Assembly: GCA_030597505.1 (NCBI GenBank)
Contig: JAUVRS010000216.1
Location: 1-5,059, forward strand
DNA length: 5,059 nucleotides
Origin: Desulfobacteraceae bacterium
GTDB taxonomy: Bacteria > Desulfobacterota > DSM-4660 > Desulfatiglandales > Desulfatiglandaceae
Reading direction: 5' to 3'
A model generated the notes under the pieces. The model saw only the letters and a program-made list of their open reading frames with translations. It was not told the DNA's origin and ran no database searches. How positions within the stretch are numbered: position 1 is the stretch's first letter; each line of letters opens with the position of its first letter. A program made the position numbers and the translations under genes. This document shows, in pieces, positions 5,034 to 5,059 of the stretch.

Positions 5034-5059
5034 CGGGGCAGAAAAATTCCGTCAGGAAA

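Noticed and set aside
5001..5059. Promoter for the riboswitch transcript
   Set aside because: No good -35/-10 pair was found. TGCCCC...CTGCA resembles a sigma-54 site only loosely, lacks the -24 GG and has wrong spacing.

Overview
The window carries the minus-strand inner-membrane assembly operon of a type IV pilus (T4P). Its leader RNA folds as a class I cyclic di-GMP (GEMM-I) riboswitch. The pilM-N-O-P order, a small HTH gene just ahead of pilM, and noncoding heptamer repeats together suggest a Gram-negative bacterium of the deltaproteobacterial/Desulfobacterota kind. That placement is inference; no taxonomic marker is present.

Layout in transcription order (high to low coordinates): a short terminator-like hairpin, probably of an upstream gene (5010-5033); the GEMM-I aptamer (4911-5000); a hairpin plus U-tract that can act as its intrinsic terminator (4864-4899); a 66-residue XRE-type HTH protein starting at TTG behind a strong GGAGG (4582-4782); pilM (3446-4570); pilN (2850-3449, ATGA overlap with pilM); pilO (2193-2849, abutting pilN); pilP (1571-2188, 4 nt after pilO); and a 444-residue predicted outer-membrane lipoprotein with a CsgG/FlgO/TolB-N-like N-terminal domain (208-1542). 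Next comes a 168-bp noncoding gap holding two families of 7-bp repeats. The window ends with the first 13 codons of another minus-strand gene with a good ribosome-binding site (1-39), where pilQ would be expected.

How it works together: PilM (cytoplasmic, actin-like fold) binds the N-terminal peptide of PilN. PilN and PilO form the inner-membrane/periplasmic alignment ring, and PilP links that ring to the outer-membrane secretin PilQ. The tight spacing says all five genes plus the HTH gene are co-transcribed. The riboswitch therefore implies that c-di-GMP controls the whole pilus-alignment complex at the RNA level, with the HTH protein as a possible second layer.

The most notable points are the riboswitch and its candidate terminator/antiterminator, the unusual lipoprotein in the operon, Lys-rich tails on PilN and PilO (the latter containing slippery A-runs), and the heptamer arrays. 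No plus-strand gene is supported; open frames there are shadows of the minus-strand genes.
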